64,000 nt of DNA from an uncultured Ruminococcus sp. (GTDB taxonomy: Bacteria; Bacillota; Clostridia; Oscillospirales; Acutalibacteraceae), in the NCBI GenBank assembly GCA_902802795.1, contig CADCNI010000006.1, positions 1-64,000 on the forward strand, in the 5' to 3' direction. The notes under the pieces are model-generated. The model did not search any database, was not told the origin of the DNA, and was given only the letters and a program-made list of their open reading frames with translations. A program made the position numbers and the translations under genes. Positions 33,574-41,733 of this stretch are shown here, piece after piece; positions within the stretch are counted from its first letter, which is position 1, and each line of letters begins with the position of its first letter.

Positions 33574-35964
33574 TTATTTTTTCAGTTCGAGTATCGTCAC
33601 GCCGGTTTCGCCCTCGCCGTACACGCCGAGACGGAAGGACCGGATGCTCGGATGCTTGCGGAAATGCTGGTGCAGTCCCGCACGGAGCGCGCCGGTGCCT
33701 TTTCCGTGAATCACGCGCACCTCGCCCAGCTTCATGACCACCGCGTGGTCGATCACACGGTCTACTTCCAGAATGCCTTCCTCAACGGTGCAGCCGCGCA
33801 CATCCACCTCAGTCTGTACGCGCTTGGTGTCAATGCTATGGGTGGTGCCGCTCTTTTTGCGTTTTTTCTGCCCGTTGAGCGTGATCTTGCTTTCCTCCAC
33901 CAGACGCAGTTCCGAGAGCTTGACGCGGGATTTGATAATACCCATCTGCACCGTCACATTGCCCGATTTGTCGGGCAGCGCCAGCACTGTGCCGCGTTCA
34001 TTGAGGCCGAATACCTCCACGGTGTCTCCGATTTTCAGATCGCGCGGCAGCACATAGCCCTCGTTGGAGCGCTGCTCCACGGGATCGACCGACGCTTCCA
34101 TTCTGCGCAGACGCGCCCGCAGGGTCGCCTTTGCGTCGCCGTTTAAGGCCGAAATCTTGGCGGATTCATAATCCTTGCGCAGTTTGTCGATCTCTTTGAG
34201 CAGGTCGTCCGCCTCTCCCCTCGCCTGTGAGACAATGCGGGACGCTTCACGGCGCGCCTGTTCGATTTCCTCGCGTTTGGCTTTTTCCAGTTTCGCCTCG
34301 CGTTCTTTCATCTCGGCTTTGATGGCTTCGGCTTCGGCGCGGGTTTGTTCGGCATCGCGCAGCTTGCGCTCCATCTCCTGACGGGATGCGTCGAGCTGCG
34401 CCACCACATCCTCCACGCGGGTATTGTCCCCCGAAACCAGCGACTGCGCCTGATTCACGACCGCCTCCGGCATACCGAGGTGAGCGCAGATGGCAAAGGC
34501 GTTGGAACGTCCCGGCACACCGATGAGCAGCTTATAGGTGGGACGCAGAGTGGCCACGTCAAATTCGCAGCTTCCGTTTTCCACGCCCGGCGTGGTGAGC
34601 GCGTAGCTTTTGAGTTCGGCATAATGAGTGGTGGCAGCGATTTTCGCGCCTTTGCCGCGAAGCTGTTCGATGATCGCTTCTGCCAGCGCCGCTCCTTCGA
34701 TGGGGTCGGTTCCCGCGCCCAGTTCGTCCAGCAGCACCAGCGAACGGCTGCCCGCCGCTTGAAAGATGCGGATGATATTGGTCATATGCGCGGAGAAGGT
34801 GGAGAGCGATTGCTCGATGGACTGCTCGTCACCGATATCCGCGAGAATATTGTCAAAAATCGAAAGGCGGCTGTTGTCCCCCGCAGGAATCATCATGCCG
34901 CACATGGTCATCGCCGTCAGCAGACCCAGCGTCTTGAGCGTGACGGTTTTACCGCCCGTGTTGGGACCCGTAATCATCAGGGTGTCGTAATCGCCGCCCA
35001 ATCGGATATCCGACGGCACCACCTTGTGCTTGTCAATGAGAGGGTGCCGCGCCTTTTTGATGTCGATCACACCGTCCGCCGTCACAACGGGAATGGATGC
35101 GTTCATATCATAGGCGAGATTCGCCTTGGCAAAGAGCAGATCCAGCTCGATCATGGTGTGGTAACTGGCAATCAGCATATCGGCGTCGTCGCCGCATTCA
35201 CCGGACAGCGCGGTGAGAATGCGCTCGATCTCCTCCTGCTCGCGTCCTTTGAGCAGCTTGATGTCGTTGTTGGTTTCCACCACCGCCATCGGCTCGATGA
35301 ACACCGTCGCGCCGGAGGAGGAAGTATCATGCACCAGACCCGCGACCTGTCCGCGAAATTCCGCCTTGACGGGTACGACGAAACGTCCGTCGCGCATGGT
35401 GACAAGCGCGTCCTGCAAATATTTCTGGTAAGTAGCGGAGCGGATGAGCTTTTCGAGCTGCTCGCGCACACGGCTTTCCGCGCTCTTGATCTTGCGGCGG
35501 ATGTCGTATAATTCTGCCGACGCGCGGTCGTTCATTTCCTCCGGGCTGTTGATGGAGGCGGTAATTTTTTCCTCTAAGCTGTTGTTGGAGACAAGCGTCA
35601 TGAAATGCCCGTCAAGCGAGGTGGAAACGCCTTCGCAATGGCTGCGCCAGTCCCGCAGCATGCGGATGGTCTTCATAACCGACGCGATTTTCAGCAGCTC
35701 TCCCATGGAAAGCACCGCCCCCGACTGTGCGCGCCGCAGGGGATTGGCGATATTGGGCGCACCGGCAAAAGATGGGGTGCCGAAGCGTCCGGCAAGCATA
35801 TGCGCGTCGGAGGTTTGCAGCAGCATCTCATGCACCTTGTTCAGATCGGTCTGCGGCTCGATTCGTAACGCGGCGTCGGCGGTGTCAGCGCAGGAGCATT
35901 TGGCCGCAAGCATCTCCAGCACCTTGCCGAGTTCCAGCACCCGGTAGTCTCTGTTTTCGTTCAT
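33574..35964 (-). CDS. mutS2: Endonuclease MutS2
   Basis: MutS2 is a MutS homologue with a nuclease tail that suppresses homologous recombination and, in Bacillus, acts on collided ribosomes. The 796-residue protein has the core and clamp helices, Walker A TGPNTGGKT near residue 332, and Walker B LVLLDELGAGTDP near residue 410. A long charged coiled coil follows (about 510-620). The C-terminal Smr nuclease domain (about 718-796) contains EVDVRGCTVEE and VIHGKGTGALR. The length matches the family. ATG at 35964 follows GGAGATAAC. Confidence 0.96.
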   Translation of the reverse strand: MNENRDYRVLELGKVLEMLAAKCSCADTADAALRIEPQTDLNKVHEMLLQTSDAHMLAGRFGTPSFAGAPNIANPLRRAQSGAVLSMGELLKIASVMKTIRMLRDWRSHCEGVSTSLDGHFMTLVSNNSLEEKITASINSPEEMNDRASAELYDIRRKIKSAESRVREQLEKLIRSATYQKYLQDALVTMRDGRFVVPVKAEFRGQVAGLVHDTSSSGATVFIEPMAVVETNNDIKLLKGREQEEIERILTALSGECGDDADMLIASYHTMIELDLLFAKANLAYDMNASIPVVTADGVIDIKKARHPLIDKHKVVPSDIRLGGDYDTLMITGPNTGGKTVTLKTLGLLTAMTMCGMMIPAGDNSRLSIFDNILADIGDEQSIEQSLSTFSAHMTNIIRIFQAAGSRSLVLLDELGAGTDPIEGAALAEAIIEQLRGKGAKIAATTHYAELKSYALTTPGVENGSCEFDVATLRPTYKLLIGVPGRSNAFAICAHLGMPEAVVNQAQSLVSGDNTRVEDVVAQLDASRQEMERKLRDAEQTRAEAEAIKAEMKEREAKLEKAKREEIEQARREASRIVSQARGEADDLLKEIDKLRKDYESAKISALNGDAKATLRARLRRMEASVDPVEQRSNEGYVLPRDLKIGDTVEVFGLNERGTVLALPDKSGNVTVQMGIIKSRVKLSELRLVEESKITLNGQKKRKKSGTTHSIDTKRVQTEVDVRGCTVEEGILEVDRVIDHAVVMKLGEVRVIHGKGTGALRAGLHQHFRKHPSIRSFRLGVYGEGETGVTILELKK

Positions 35965-35991
35965 GTTATCTCCAGTATTTTTAATTAATCA

Positions 35992-36570
35992 TTATAAATA
36001 TTCCTCAATGTCGTCATACCGATTGACAGAGAGCGCATAGCAAAAATCCGTAAAGGATTCACTCAGCCTATGGCTGTATCTTTGAATATTGGCGGGCGTA
36101 ACCTCCGGCGTCCCGTCACGGCTGACGTCAACGCCGTAATTGCCCCAATTGCCGCGCCAGAGGAAAATTTTCGCGCAACGGGTTTCCTCGTCGTAATACG
36201 TAAAGCTGTGATCCATCACACGCACCGACGGATCGCCGTTTTGTTCTTCGTTGGTGTCGATACAGATCAGTCCCCCGCCCACCGTCGTGCCGATGACAAA
36301 CACCCCGCACGCCGCAAGATATTGTCCCGTTTCGCTGCGGTTTTCCGCAAGGATGCCTGCTATATCGCAAAGACTGCCATAACAGGGCAGCATCGGCAGA
36401 TTTTGCGGTTCATATTGACGGTAAAATTCGATCACACGCGCTGCCCTGCCGCCGAACAATTCCGCCAACGCGTCTACATCTTCCGGTTCCGCCGGGGCAA
36501 ACAATTCCTCGGACGGAATATCGGGAAACATTTCACTGAAATGATGTATCATTTCCTCAAATGTCCTCAT
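35992..36570 (-). CDS. SMI1/KNR4 (SUKH)-like protein
   Basis: The 192-residue soluble protein has the SUKH pattern: an N-terminal acidic helix, FGGRAARVIEFYRQYEPQN (about residues 39-57), a central beta-rich GTTVGGGLICIDTN block and a C-terminal SFTDFCYAL helix. SUKH proteins are often immunity proteins against secreted or contact-dependent toxins. No toxin is visible here. Its start overlaps the end of the gene at 36557-36979 by 14 bp, so the two are coupled. The family call is from pattern only. Confidence 0.65.
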   Translation of the reverse strand: MRTFEEMIHHFSEMFPDIPSEELFAPAEPEDVDALAELFGGRAARVIEFYRQYEPQNLPMLPCYGSLCDIAGILAENRSETGQYLAACGVFVIGTTVGGGLICIDTNEEQNGDPSVRVMDHSFTYYDEETRCAKIFLWRGNWGNYGVDVSRDGTPEVTPANIQRYSHRLSESFTDFCYALSVNRYDDIEEYL

Positions 36571-36979
36571 TCCATTTCAACTCTCCTTGTATCAGAATTC
36601 TCTCTCCAACCGCATAGGGAACACCGCTCTCAAACGCAATAAGAATCGCTTCTTCTTGCAGCGAAGACGCCGCCAAAACCGCATCATCCGCCATGATTTG
36701 GATAATCTCCACCACTGCCTCGACATGCGGGGATTGAGGGACAGGCTGCCTGTGTGAGAGGGGAAGGTCAACCTTTTCGCTGTCACACACCAGTCCGACA
36801 GACAAATGCCCCGTCAGCGTATCGCCCGGTTTTCTTTTCACCGAGGGAGCGCCGTTGTCGAGATACTCATCCCACTCGCCAAAACTCACTTGCAGCAACG
36901 CCTGATCCGACATGCGCCTAATCACAGCGAATCGCTCATAGCCGTCGGCTGACAGGCTTTGAAGAAGGTATTTTTCCAA
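36557..36979 (-). CDS. Hypothetical protein, 140 residues
   Basis: I do not recognise this soluble protein. It begins at TTG 36979, six bases past the stop of the acetyltransferase gene, without a good ribosome site, so re-initiation is likely. It has an N-terminal beta-rich half (ERFAVIRRMSDQALLQVSFG) and a helical DAVLAASSLQEEAILIAFES segment. It overlaps the SUKH-like gene by 14 bp. The three genes from 37759 to 35992 form one tightly packed unit behind recO. Confidence 0.65.
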   Translation of the reverse strand: MEKYLLQSLSADGYERFAVIRRMSDQALLQVSFGEWDEYLDNGAPSVKRKPGDTLTGHLSVGLVCDSEKVDLPLSHRQPVPQSPHVEAVVEIIQIMADDAVLAASSLQEEAILIAFESGVPYAVGERILIQGELKWNEDI

Positions 36980-36985
36980 TTGTTA

Positions 36986-37759
36986 TCACATCAGCTTTTC
37001 CACAAAATCCACCGGCTTGGCGGTCAGTTCCACCCATGCGGGGCGAAAACCGCATCGGAGGGCGTTGCGTGCCGACCGCACATTCGACCATGCCGCGCAG
37101 TAAAACGGAATCTTATCCCGCGCCATGATTTCACACGCCAACCGTGAAGTAACAGCCGACGCCACACCTTGTCTGCGGTAGTCCGGCAGCACGTCCACGC
37201 CGATCTGCCACATGGCGTCGCAGTCGGCGGACGCGCCCGCCAGCCCGATCAATCTGTCTCCGTCAAACGCGCCCACCGCGAGAACGTCGCGTTCGCTGTG
37301 CTCGGCACAAATCGCGTTGCCGAACGCGGGGCTGTAATAGGGCGCAAAGTCATCTTTTTCCATCACACGCAGTTCATATGTACCCGTGTCATACCCAAGC
37401 GGCTGCAAATCATCGGGGACAGGCAGATAATACGCCGCCATAAAGCAAACCGTATGGTCATATTGCAGCAATTCCCGGTTCAATCGGAGTATCGCGGGCG
37501 TTTCAAAACAGTGAACCGCTCCGTATCGTTCCGTATGGGCTCGGACAGTGGGCAAAAATTCCGCACTGGCGGAGGCGACCACGTTACTGCCATAGGAAAC
37601 CAACTGGCAGAAAAAGGGAAGCTGCAAATAGCGCCGGGCGTTGTCATGGTGTGCGGAAAGCACTGTCTTGTTCTCACCCGAACAAAAATCCTCAGCGGCA
37701 CAATTTAAATCAATGGCCGACTGCTCCCTAGCCGCTTTCAAAATGGTATCATATGTCAT
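36986..37759 (-). CDS. GNAT-family acetyltransferase
   Basis: The 257-residue protein has a C-terminal GNAT domain. The VDVLPDYRRQGVASAVTSRL segment (about residues 187-206) is motif A, where R/Q-x-x-G-x-G/A binds acetyl-CoA pyrophosphate. The N-terminal half (about 1-120) has an unusual extra domain seen in GNATs that act on small molecules. Start ATG at 37759 has only a modest upstream site (AAATTTTGGACA). It lies 33 bp downstream of recO. The acceptor substrate is unknown. Confidence 0.85.
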   Translation of the reverse strand: MTYDTILKAAREQSAIDLNCAAEDFCSGENKTVLSAHHDNARRYLQLPFFCQLVSYGSNVVASASAEFLPTVRAHTERYGAVHCFETPAILRLNRELLQYDHTVCFMAAYYLPVPDDLQPLGYDTGTYELRVMEKDDFAPYYSPAFGNAICAEHSERDVLAVGAFDGDRLIGLAGASADCDAMWQIGVDVLPDYRRQGVASAVTSRLACEIMARDKIPFYCAAWSNVRSARNALRCGFRPAWVELTAKPVDFVEKLM

Positions 37760-37791
37760 TGTCCAAAATTTCCTTTGTTTCTAACCTTATT

Positions 37792-38535
37792 TTACAACAG
37801 TGTGCGCAGAAATGCAAGTGTTGTCAGCCTTTTTTCCAACTTGGAAAGCGCAAATGCCTCCGAAGCACGATAAAACTGTTCCAGACTTTCCCCGCTGAGC
37901 GAAAAAGCATACAGCTTCCGCACATCCGACAGCACCGCGTGGCGCATGGCGGTGAGCGCGCCGCGGCTCAGCGGCAGACCGCCTTTCCCTCCGCCGGGCG
38001 CACAGTTGTCACATTTGATCTGCGCCGTCGCGGGGAGAAAATACATCCTGTCATGTTCATACGCGCCGCACGACGCGCACATCACCAGATCCGGCATGTA
38101 CCCCGACAGGCTCAGCAGCCGCAGCTCAGCAGCCGCTTTGATGAGCTTCGGGTCACGGGTATCCCCGGAAAGATAGTAAAATGCCGCGCGAAGGACGGGC
38201 AGATATTCGCCCGCCGGTTCTCCTTCCGGCGCCAGCTCCATCGCCAACTGACAAAGGTACTGCGCGACGGCCAGACGCACAATGTCGTCGCGCAGACCGA
38301 GATTCAGTTCTTCATACTCCGATTCGTCAAGCGTGTAATAGCTTCTGTGGTGAAAGAGGTCAAATCGGCCGTACACAAATTGCGCCGTCGCGGTGAAATT
38401 TTTATTCTTCATATTTCTGGCGCCTTTGGCATACGCCGCAATCACGCCTAATTTGTCGGTGAGTATCGTGCAAAGGCGGTCGTTGTCACCCGTTGTAACA
38501 GCATTCAGCACGATTCCCTCCACCTTCTGATGCAA
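37792..38535 (-). CDS. recO: DNA repair protein RecO
   Basis: RecO loads RecA onto SSB-coated DNA in the RecFOR pathway. The 247-residue protein has the N-terminal OB-fold (about 1-80) with VEGIVLNAVTTGDNDRLCTI, a helical domain, and a zinc-finger-like CASCG...CDNC motif (about residues 150-185). TTG at 38535 was chosen because GGAGG lies 8 bp upstream and the length then fits the family. The 5' end overlaps yqzL by 50 bp in another frame. Confidence 0.94.
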   Translation of the reverse strand: MHQKVEGIVLNAVTTGDNDRLCTILTDKLGVIAAYAKGARNMKNKNFTATAQFVYGRFDLFHHRSYYTLDESEYEELNLGLRDDIVRLAVAQYLCQLAMELAPEGEPAGEYLPVLRAAFYYLSGDTRDPKLIKAAAELRLLSLSGYMPDLVMCASCGAYEHDRMYFLPATAQIKCDNCAPGGGKGGLPLSRGALTAMRHAVLSDVRKLYAFSLSGESLEQFYRASEAFALSKLEKRLTTLAFLRTLL

Positions 38536-38689
38536 CGCTGTCACCTCCGACAGACTCCGCATTTTCCGCGGACGGTTGTTCCACACGCGCCACATATCCC
38601 TGCGCGTAAATGTCAATGCCCCGGCTGAGCAAATAGTAATCCACCCTGCCGGTCTCCACAAATTTATCCCATGCTTCCTGATTACTCAT
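38486..38689 (-). CDS. yqzL: YqzL-like small protein upstream of recO
   Basis: The first 25 residues (MSNQEAWDKFVETGRVDYYL, then LSRG) match YqzL, a roughly 47-residue protein encoded just before recO in many Bacillota. Here the frame continues to 67 residues, with a Gly/Glu/Ser-rich tail overlapping the recO start by 50 bp. ATG at 38689 follows GGAGATGGCGG. The function of YqzL is unknown; synteny with recO is the strongest evidence. Coupled translation with recO is likely. Confidence 0.82.
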   Translation of the reverse strand: MSNQEAWDKFVETGRVDYYLLSRGIDIYAQGYVARVEQPSAENAESVGGDSVASEGGGNRAECCYNG

Positions 38690-38865
38690 TATCCGCCATC
38701 TCCGTTTTTTATAAATCATGTCAGTTTTTGATGAATTGCAAAACTGCGGTTCATTGTTTCATAAAGGGGAGATATCTGTTTATCCATATATACTCCCATT
38801 GCTATCATTGACAGAATTATAAAAAACATTGGCATGGGGCAGCAGATTTAACAGAAAATTTACGT

Positions 38866-38884
38866 TAATGTGAAGTGTGAAGTG
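38866..38884 (+). repeat. TAATGTGAAGTGTGAA repeat, left copy
   Basis: TAATGTGAAGTGTGAAGTG. An inverted copy lies at 39322-39337, so the gene between them (38912-39292) is bracketed by inverted 16-bp repeats. Confidence 0.6.
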
Positions 38885-38911
38885 ATCGGTCATTCGTAGG
38901 TCAGTAATATC

Positions 38912-39292
38912 TCATTCATGAAGCTCGCCCGCCGGAATGTTTTTACTGCGATAGGCGGCAATCAGCTTGTCAAGCCACGCGTCACGGTACCCCAGCACGA
39001 AACTGTCATAAATCAATCCGAAATCGTCGGAAACATACTCCGAAAGCTCGCCGGGGACGTGCTCCTCCACTGTCATGAACGCCTGACGGCGAATGTCCTG
39101 CTGTTCCTCCTCGCTGGCTTCCGTATAGACAGAGGGATTCTTGCGCGATTCTATCTCGCGGTACACCCGCGACCACTCGCCGTCAAAGTCCTCAATGTCG
39201 CGGTTGTCCAGCAATTCATTGACAAAATCCTCGTCAAATCCGTTGAAATCCATCTCCGCAAGACAATCCAATAATTCCTGTATCATTTCCAT
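38912..39292 (-). CDS. Hypothetical acidic protein, 126 residues
   Basis: I do not recognise a family. The protein is strongly acidic and helical, with no signal peptide (starts MEMIQELLDCLAEMDFNGFD; later YTEASEEEQQDIRRQAFM). ATG at 39292 lies 8 bp after GGAAGG; the upstream ATG at 39298 is only 2 bp from it. It lies between yqzL-recO and era on the same strand and is bracketed by inverted copies of a 16-bp simple repeat. Confidence 0.7.
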   Translation of the reverse strand: MEMIQELLDCLAEMDFNGFDEDFVNELLDNRDIEDFDGEWSRVYREIESRKNPSVYTEASEEEQQDIRRQAFMTVEEHVPGELSEYVSDDFGLIYDSFVLGYRDAWLDKLIAAYRSKNIPAGELHE

Positions 39293-39321
39293 GAACATTT
39301 CCTTCCAAAATCATTTCACAT

Positions 39322-39337
39322 TTCACACTTCACATTA
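39322..39337 (-). repeat. TAATGTGAAGTGTGAA repeat, right copy
   Basis: Exact reverse complement of 38866-38881, overlapping the era stop codon (TAA at 39335-39337). A further TTTCACA unit precedes it. Confidence 0.6.
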
Positions 39338-40270
39338 CTGATCGGTGTAGCCGAAGCGCTTGAGACCTCCCGCTTTGTTGCGCCAGTCGGGCGTGACCTT
39401 TACCCAGAGCTTGAGATTGACCTTGGTTTCGAGGAATTTCTCCAGATCAGTGCGGGCATAGGTACCGATTTTTTTGAGCATGGCGCCGCCTTTGCCGATG
39501 ATAATGCCCTTGTGGGATTCCTTTTCGCAGTAGATCGTCGCCTCGATATCCATGATGCCTCCGTTTTCGCGCTCCCGCATTTTCTCGATTTCCACCGCCG
39601 TGCCGTGAGGCACCTCGTCGCTGAGCAGCCGGAGCAGCTTTTCGCGGATGATCTCGGCGGCAATCACGCGTTCGGGCTGGTCGGTCAGCGTGTCTTCGTC
39701 AAAGAAGTGAGGGCCTTCCTCCGCCAGTTCGCACAGTTTGTCAACCAGCGCTTCCAGACCGTCGCCGTCCTGTGCGCTCACAGGAATGATGCCCACGAAA
39801 TCATACAACTGACTAAACTGGGCGATGCGTTCGAGCAGGCGGGTTTTGTCGGGCAGCCTGTCAATTTTGTTGATGGCCAGCACGGCGGGCATGTCGAGCT
39901 TTTTGAATTTCTCGATCAGTTCCAGCTCCGCCTCATGCAGCTTACCGGATTCCTCCACTACCATCAGACACAGATCCACGTCCCCGATGCTGTCCACAAT
40001 AGTCTTGACCATATAATCGCCCAGTTTGTTCTTTGGCTTGTGCAGTCCCGGCGTGTCGGTGAAAACCAACTGCGTCTCGCCGTACTCGCCCGCATTCATC
40101 ACGCCCATGATCTTGCTGCGCGTGGTCTGGGGTTTGGCGGAAACAATGGCCACTTTTTCCCCCAGAAGACGGTTCAAAATGGAAGATTTACCCACATTGG
40201 GCTTGCCCACAATCGCGACAAATGCCGATTTGGTTTTGATGTTGTTTTTATTCAAGCAATTCAACTCCAT
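39335..40270 (-). CDS. era: GTPase Era
   Basis: Era is an essential GTPase that binds 16S rRNA and helps 30S maturation. The 311-residue protein has G1 GKPNVGKSS (about residues 22-30), switch region PQTTRSKI, G3 DTPG, G4 NKID, and a C-terminal KH RNA-binding domain with GIIIGKGGAMLKKIG (about 250-265). The usual length is about 300 residues; the start ATG at 40270 has a weak ribosome site and slight N-terminal over-extension is possible. Confidence 0.96.
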   Translation of the reverse strand: MELNCLNKNNIKTKSAFVAIVGKPNVGKSSILNRLLGEKVAIVSAKPQTTRSKIMGVMNAGEYGETQLVFTDTPGLHKPKNKLGDYMVKTIVDSIGDVDLCLMVVEESGKLHEAELELIEKFKKLDMPAVLAINKIDRLPDKTRLLERIAQFSQLYDFVGIIPVSAQDGDGLEALVDKLCELAEEGPHFFDEDTLTDQPERVIAAEIIREKLLRLLSDEVPHGTAVEIEKMRERENGGIMDIEATIYCEKESHKGIIIGKGGAMLKKIGTYARTDLEKFLETKVNLKLWVKVTPDWRNKAGGLKRFGYTDQ

Positions 40271-40387
40271 GTGATGGTTTTATACCGACATTATATCACA
40301 TCCATGGCACAATGAAAACAGTTTTCGGGGGAAATTTATGTTTTTTTAAGGATTCCCCGGGGATAATATGAAAAACAGAAAAAACAC

Positions 40388-40416
40388 TTGACAACGATAC
40401 ACAGGGAGCTTATAAT
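40388..40416 (+). promoter_or_regulatory. Promoter of the peroxide-stress operon
   Basis: TTGACA, 17 bp, TATAAT, consensus in both boxes. The transcript would start at about 40423, at the edge of the operator. Confidence 0.8.
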
Positions 40417-40426
40417 AGAAGTATCA

Positions 40427-40450
40427 AATTCAATTGAGTTCAATTGAATT
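40427..40450. promoter_or_regulatory. Perfect inverted-repeat operator, probably for OhrR
   Basis: AATTCAATTGA-GT-TCAATTGAATT has two perfect 11-bp arms. It sits at the transcription start, where a bound MarR/OhrR dimer would block initiation. The AT-rich CAATT half-site resembles known OhrR operators. The regulator is encoded two genes downstream. Confidence 0.75.
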
Positions 40451-40479
40451 AAGCGAATAATCAAAAGGAGGAATTTTTT

Positions 40480-40956
40480 ATGTCCATTTACGATTTCACT
40501 GTGAAAGACGCGCAAGGCAGCGACGTCCGGCTCTCGGATTACAAAGGCAAGGTGCTGCTCATTGTCAATACAGCCACCGGCTGCGGATTCACACCGCAAT
40601 ACGAGGGGTTGCAGGCACTTTATGAAACCTATCAGGCGCAGGGTCTGGAAATTCTCGATTTCCCTTGCAACCAGTTCGGTCATCAGGCGCCCGGCACCGA
40701 GGAGGAAATTGTCACGTTCTGCAAAGGCCGCTTTGGCGTCACCTTCCGGCAGTTTGCCAAAATCAACGTCAACGGCGAGGACGAAAGTCCGCTTTACACC
40801 TACCTCAAATCACAAAAGGGCGGCGTCATGGGCAGCAATATCAAGTGGAATTTCACCAAATTTCTCATAGACCGCGACGGCAATGTCGTGGAACGCTATG
40901 CCCCCACTGTCACCCCTGAAAAATTGGAAAATGAAATCAAGGAGCTGCTGAAATGA
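40480..40956 (+). CDS. Glutathione peroxidase family thiol peroxidase
   Basis: The 158-residue protein reduces peroxides, most likely with thioredoxin-like electron donors. Peroxidatic Cys35 lies in NTATGCGFTPQ (Cys, not selenocysteine). Conserved FPCNQFGHQAPG and the IKWNFTKFL motif with its Trp/Asn complete the catalytic tetrad, and VTFCKGRFG supplies the probable resolving Cys. ATG at 40480 follows AAGGAGG. It overlaps the TSCPD gene by 4 bp. First gene of an operon with OhrR, so peroxide induction is likely. Confidence 0.95.
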   Translation: MSIYDFTVKDAQGSDVRLSDYKGKVLLIVNTATGCGFTPQYEGLQALYETYQAQGLEILDFPCNQFGHQAPGTEEEIVTFCKGRFGVTFRQFAKINVNGEDESPLYTYLKSQKGGVMGSNIKWNFTKFLIDRDGNVVERYAPTVTPEKLENEIKELLK

Positions 40957-41213
40957 AATATTCGTATGAACCCCGCGGCGTTTGCCCCATGCAGATCGAC
41001 TTTGACATCAACGGTGATATCATCACCAATATCCGCTTTACCGGCGGCTGCAACGGCAATCTGAAAGCCATCTCCAAACTGGTCAACGGCATGACGGTAG
41101 ACCAGATCGAAGGCGCGCTCAAAGGCAACACCTGCGGCAAAAAGCCCACCTCCTGCGCCGACCAGCTCGCGCGCGCCGTGCGGCAGGCGTATATCGAAAC
41201 GCACACATCATAA
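40953..41213 (+). CDS. TSCPD domain-containing protein
   Basis: The 86-residue protein matches the TSCPD/TIGR03905 family: FTGGCNGNLKAISKLVNGM (about residues 30-48) and the C-terminal GNTCGKKPTSCADQLA, with three or four Cys residues able to bind metal or act as a thiol pair. The domain is also found at the end of some ribonucleotide reductases. Start ATG overlaps the GPx stop (ATGA). Co-expression with a peroxidase and OhrR suggests a redox role, which is inference. Confidence 0.9.
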   Translation: MKYSYEPRGVCPMQIDFDINGDIITNIRFTGGCNGNLKAISKLVNGMTVDQIEGALKGNTCGKKPTSCADQLARAVRQAYIETHTS

Positions 41214-41225
41214 GGAATTATAAGT

Positions 41226-41666
41226 ATGGAAGAATCACGATACGACGCATTGAAACTGGGAAACCAGCTTTGCTTTCCCCTCTATGCCGCCTCGCGGGAA
41301 GTCATCAAGCAGTACCGTCCTTTTCTGGACGAACTTGGCATTACTTACACGCAATATGTGACGCTGATGGTGCTGTGGGAGCAGCGACAGATCAGCGTCA
41401 AGGAATTGGGGCAGCGCCTTTGTCTCGACAGCGGCACCCTTACCCCCGTTCTCAAAAGCCTCGAAGCAAAGCAATACATCACCCGTACCCGCAGCAAAGA
41501 GGATGAACGCGTGCTGATTGCCGCCATTACACCCGAGGGGGAAGCTCTGCAAGACCGTGCCGTCGAGATACCCGAACAGGTGGCTTGCCGCATCAGGCTC
41601 GACAAAGACGAAGCCTTGCTCCTCTATCAACTGCTCTACAAGGTGCTCGACGGTTTCAAGGAATAA
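41226..41666 (+). CDS. ohrR: OhrR-type MarR regulator (organic peroxide sensor)
   Basis: The 146-residue protein has the OhrR pattern: NQLCFPLYAASREVIKQY places the reactive Cys16 where OhrR Cys15 is oxidised. A conserved Tyr pair (YRPFLDELGITYTQYV) helps activate it, and a winged helix (VKELGQRLCLDSGTLTPVL) binds DNA. In Bacillus, oxidation releases OhrR from its operator. ATG at 41226 has a weak upstream site but lies 12 bp after the TSCPD stop. The operator at 40427-40450 is the probable target, giving negative autoregulation. A terminator follows. Confidence 0.9.
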   Translation: MEESRYDALKLGNQLCFPLYAASREVIKQYRPFLDELGITYTQYVTLMVLWEQRQISVKELGQRLCLDSGTLTPVLKSLEAKQYITRTRSKEDERVLIAAITPEGEALQDRAVEIPEQVACRIRLDKDEALLLYQLLYKVLDGFKE

Positions 41667-41678
41667 TTATTTCATATG

Positions 41679-41720
41679 AAAAGACCGATACACCAGGAAC
41701 TGCCGTTGTATCGGTCTTTT
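41679..41720 (+). terminator. Bidirectional terminator after ohrR
   Basis: AAAAGACCGATACA and TGTATCGGTCTTTT pair perfectly around a 14-base loop. It serves the ohrR operon and, on the other strand, the SDR gene. Confidence 0.9.
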
Positions 41721-41733
41721 CTGTTAAAAAAAC

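Noticed and set aside
33130..34146. 338-codon plus frame across mutS2 and the YpmS-like gene
   Set aside because: Spans two well-supported minus-strand genes and has no recognisable domain.
40480..40956. Selenoprotein glutathione peroxidase
   Set aside because: The active-site codon is TGC (Cys35), with no in-frame TGA.
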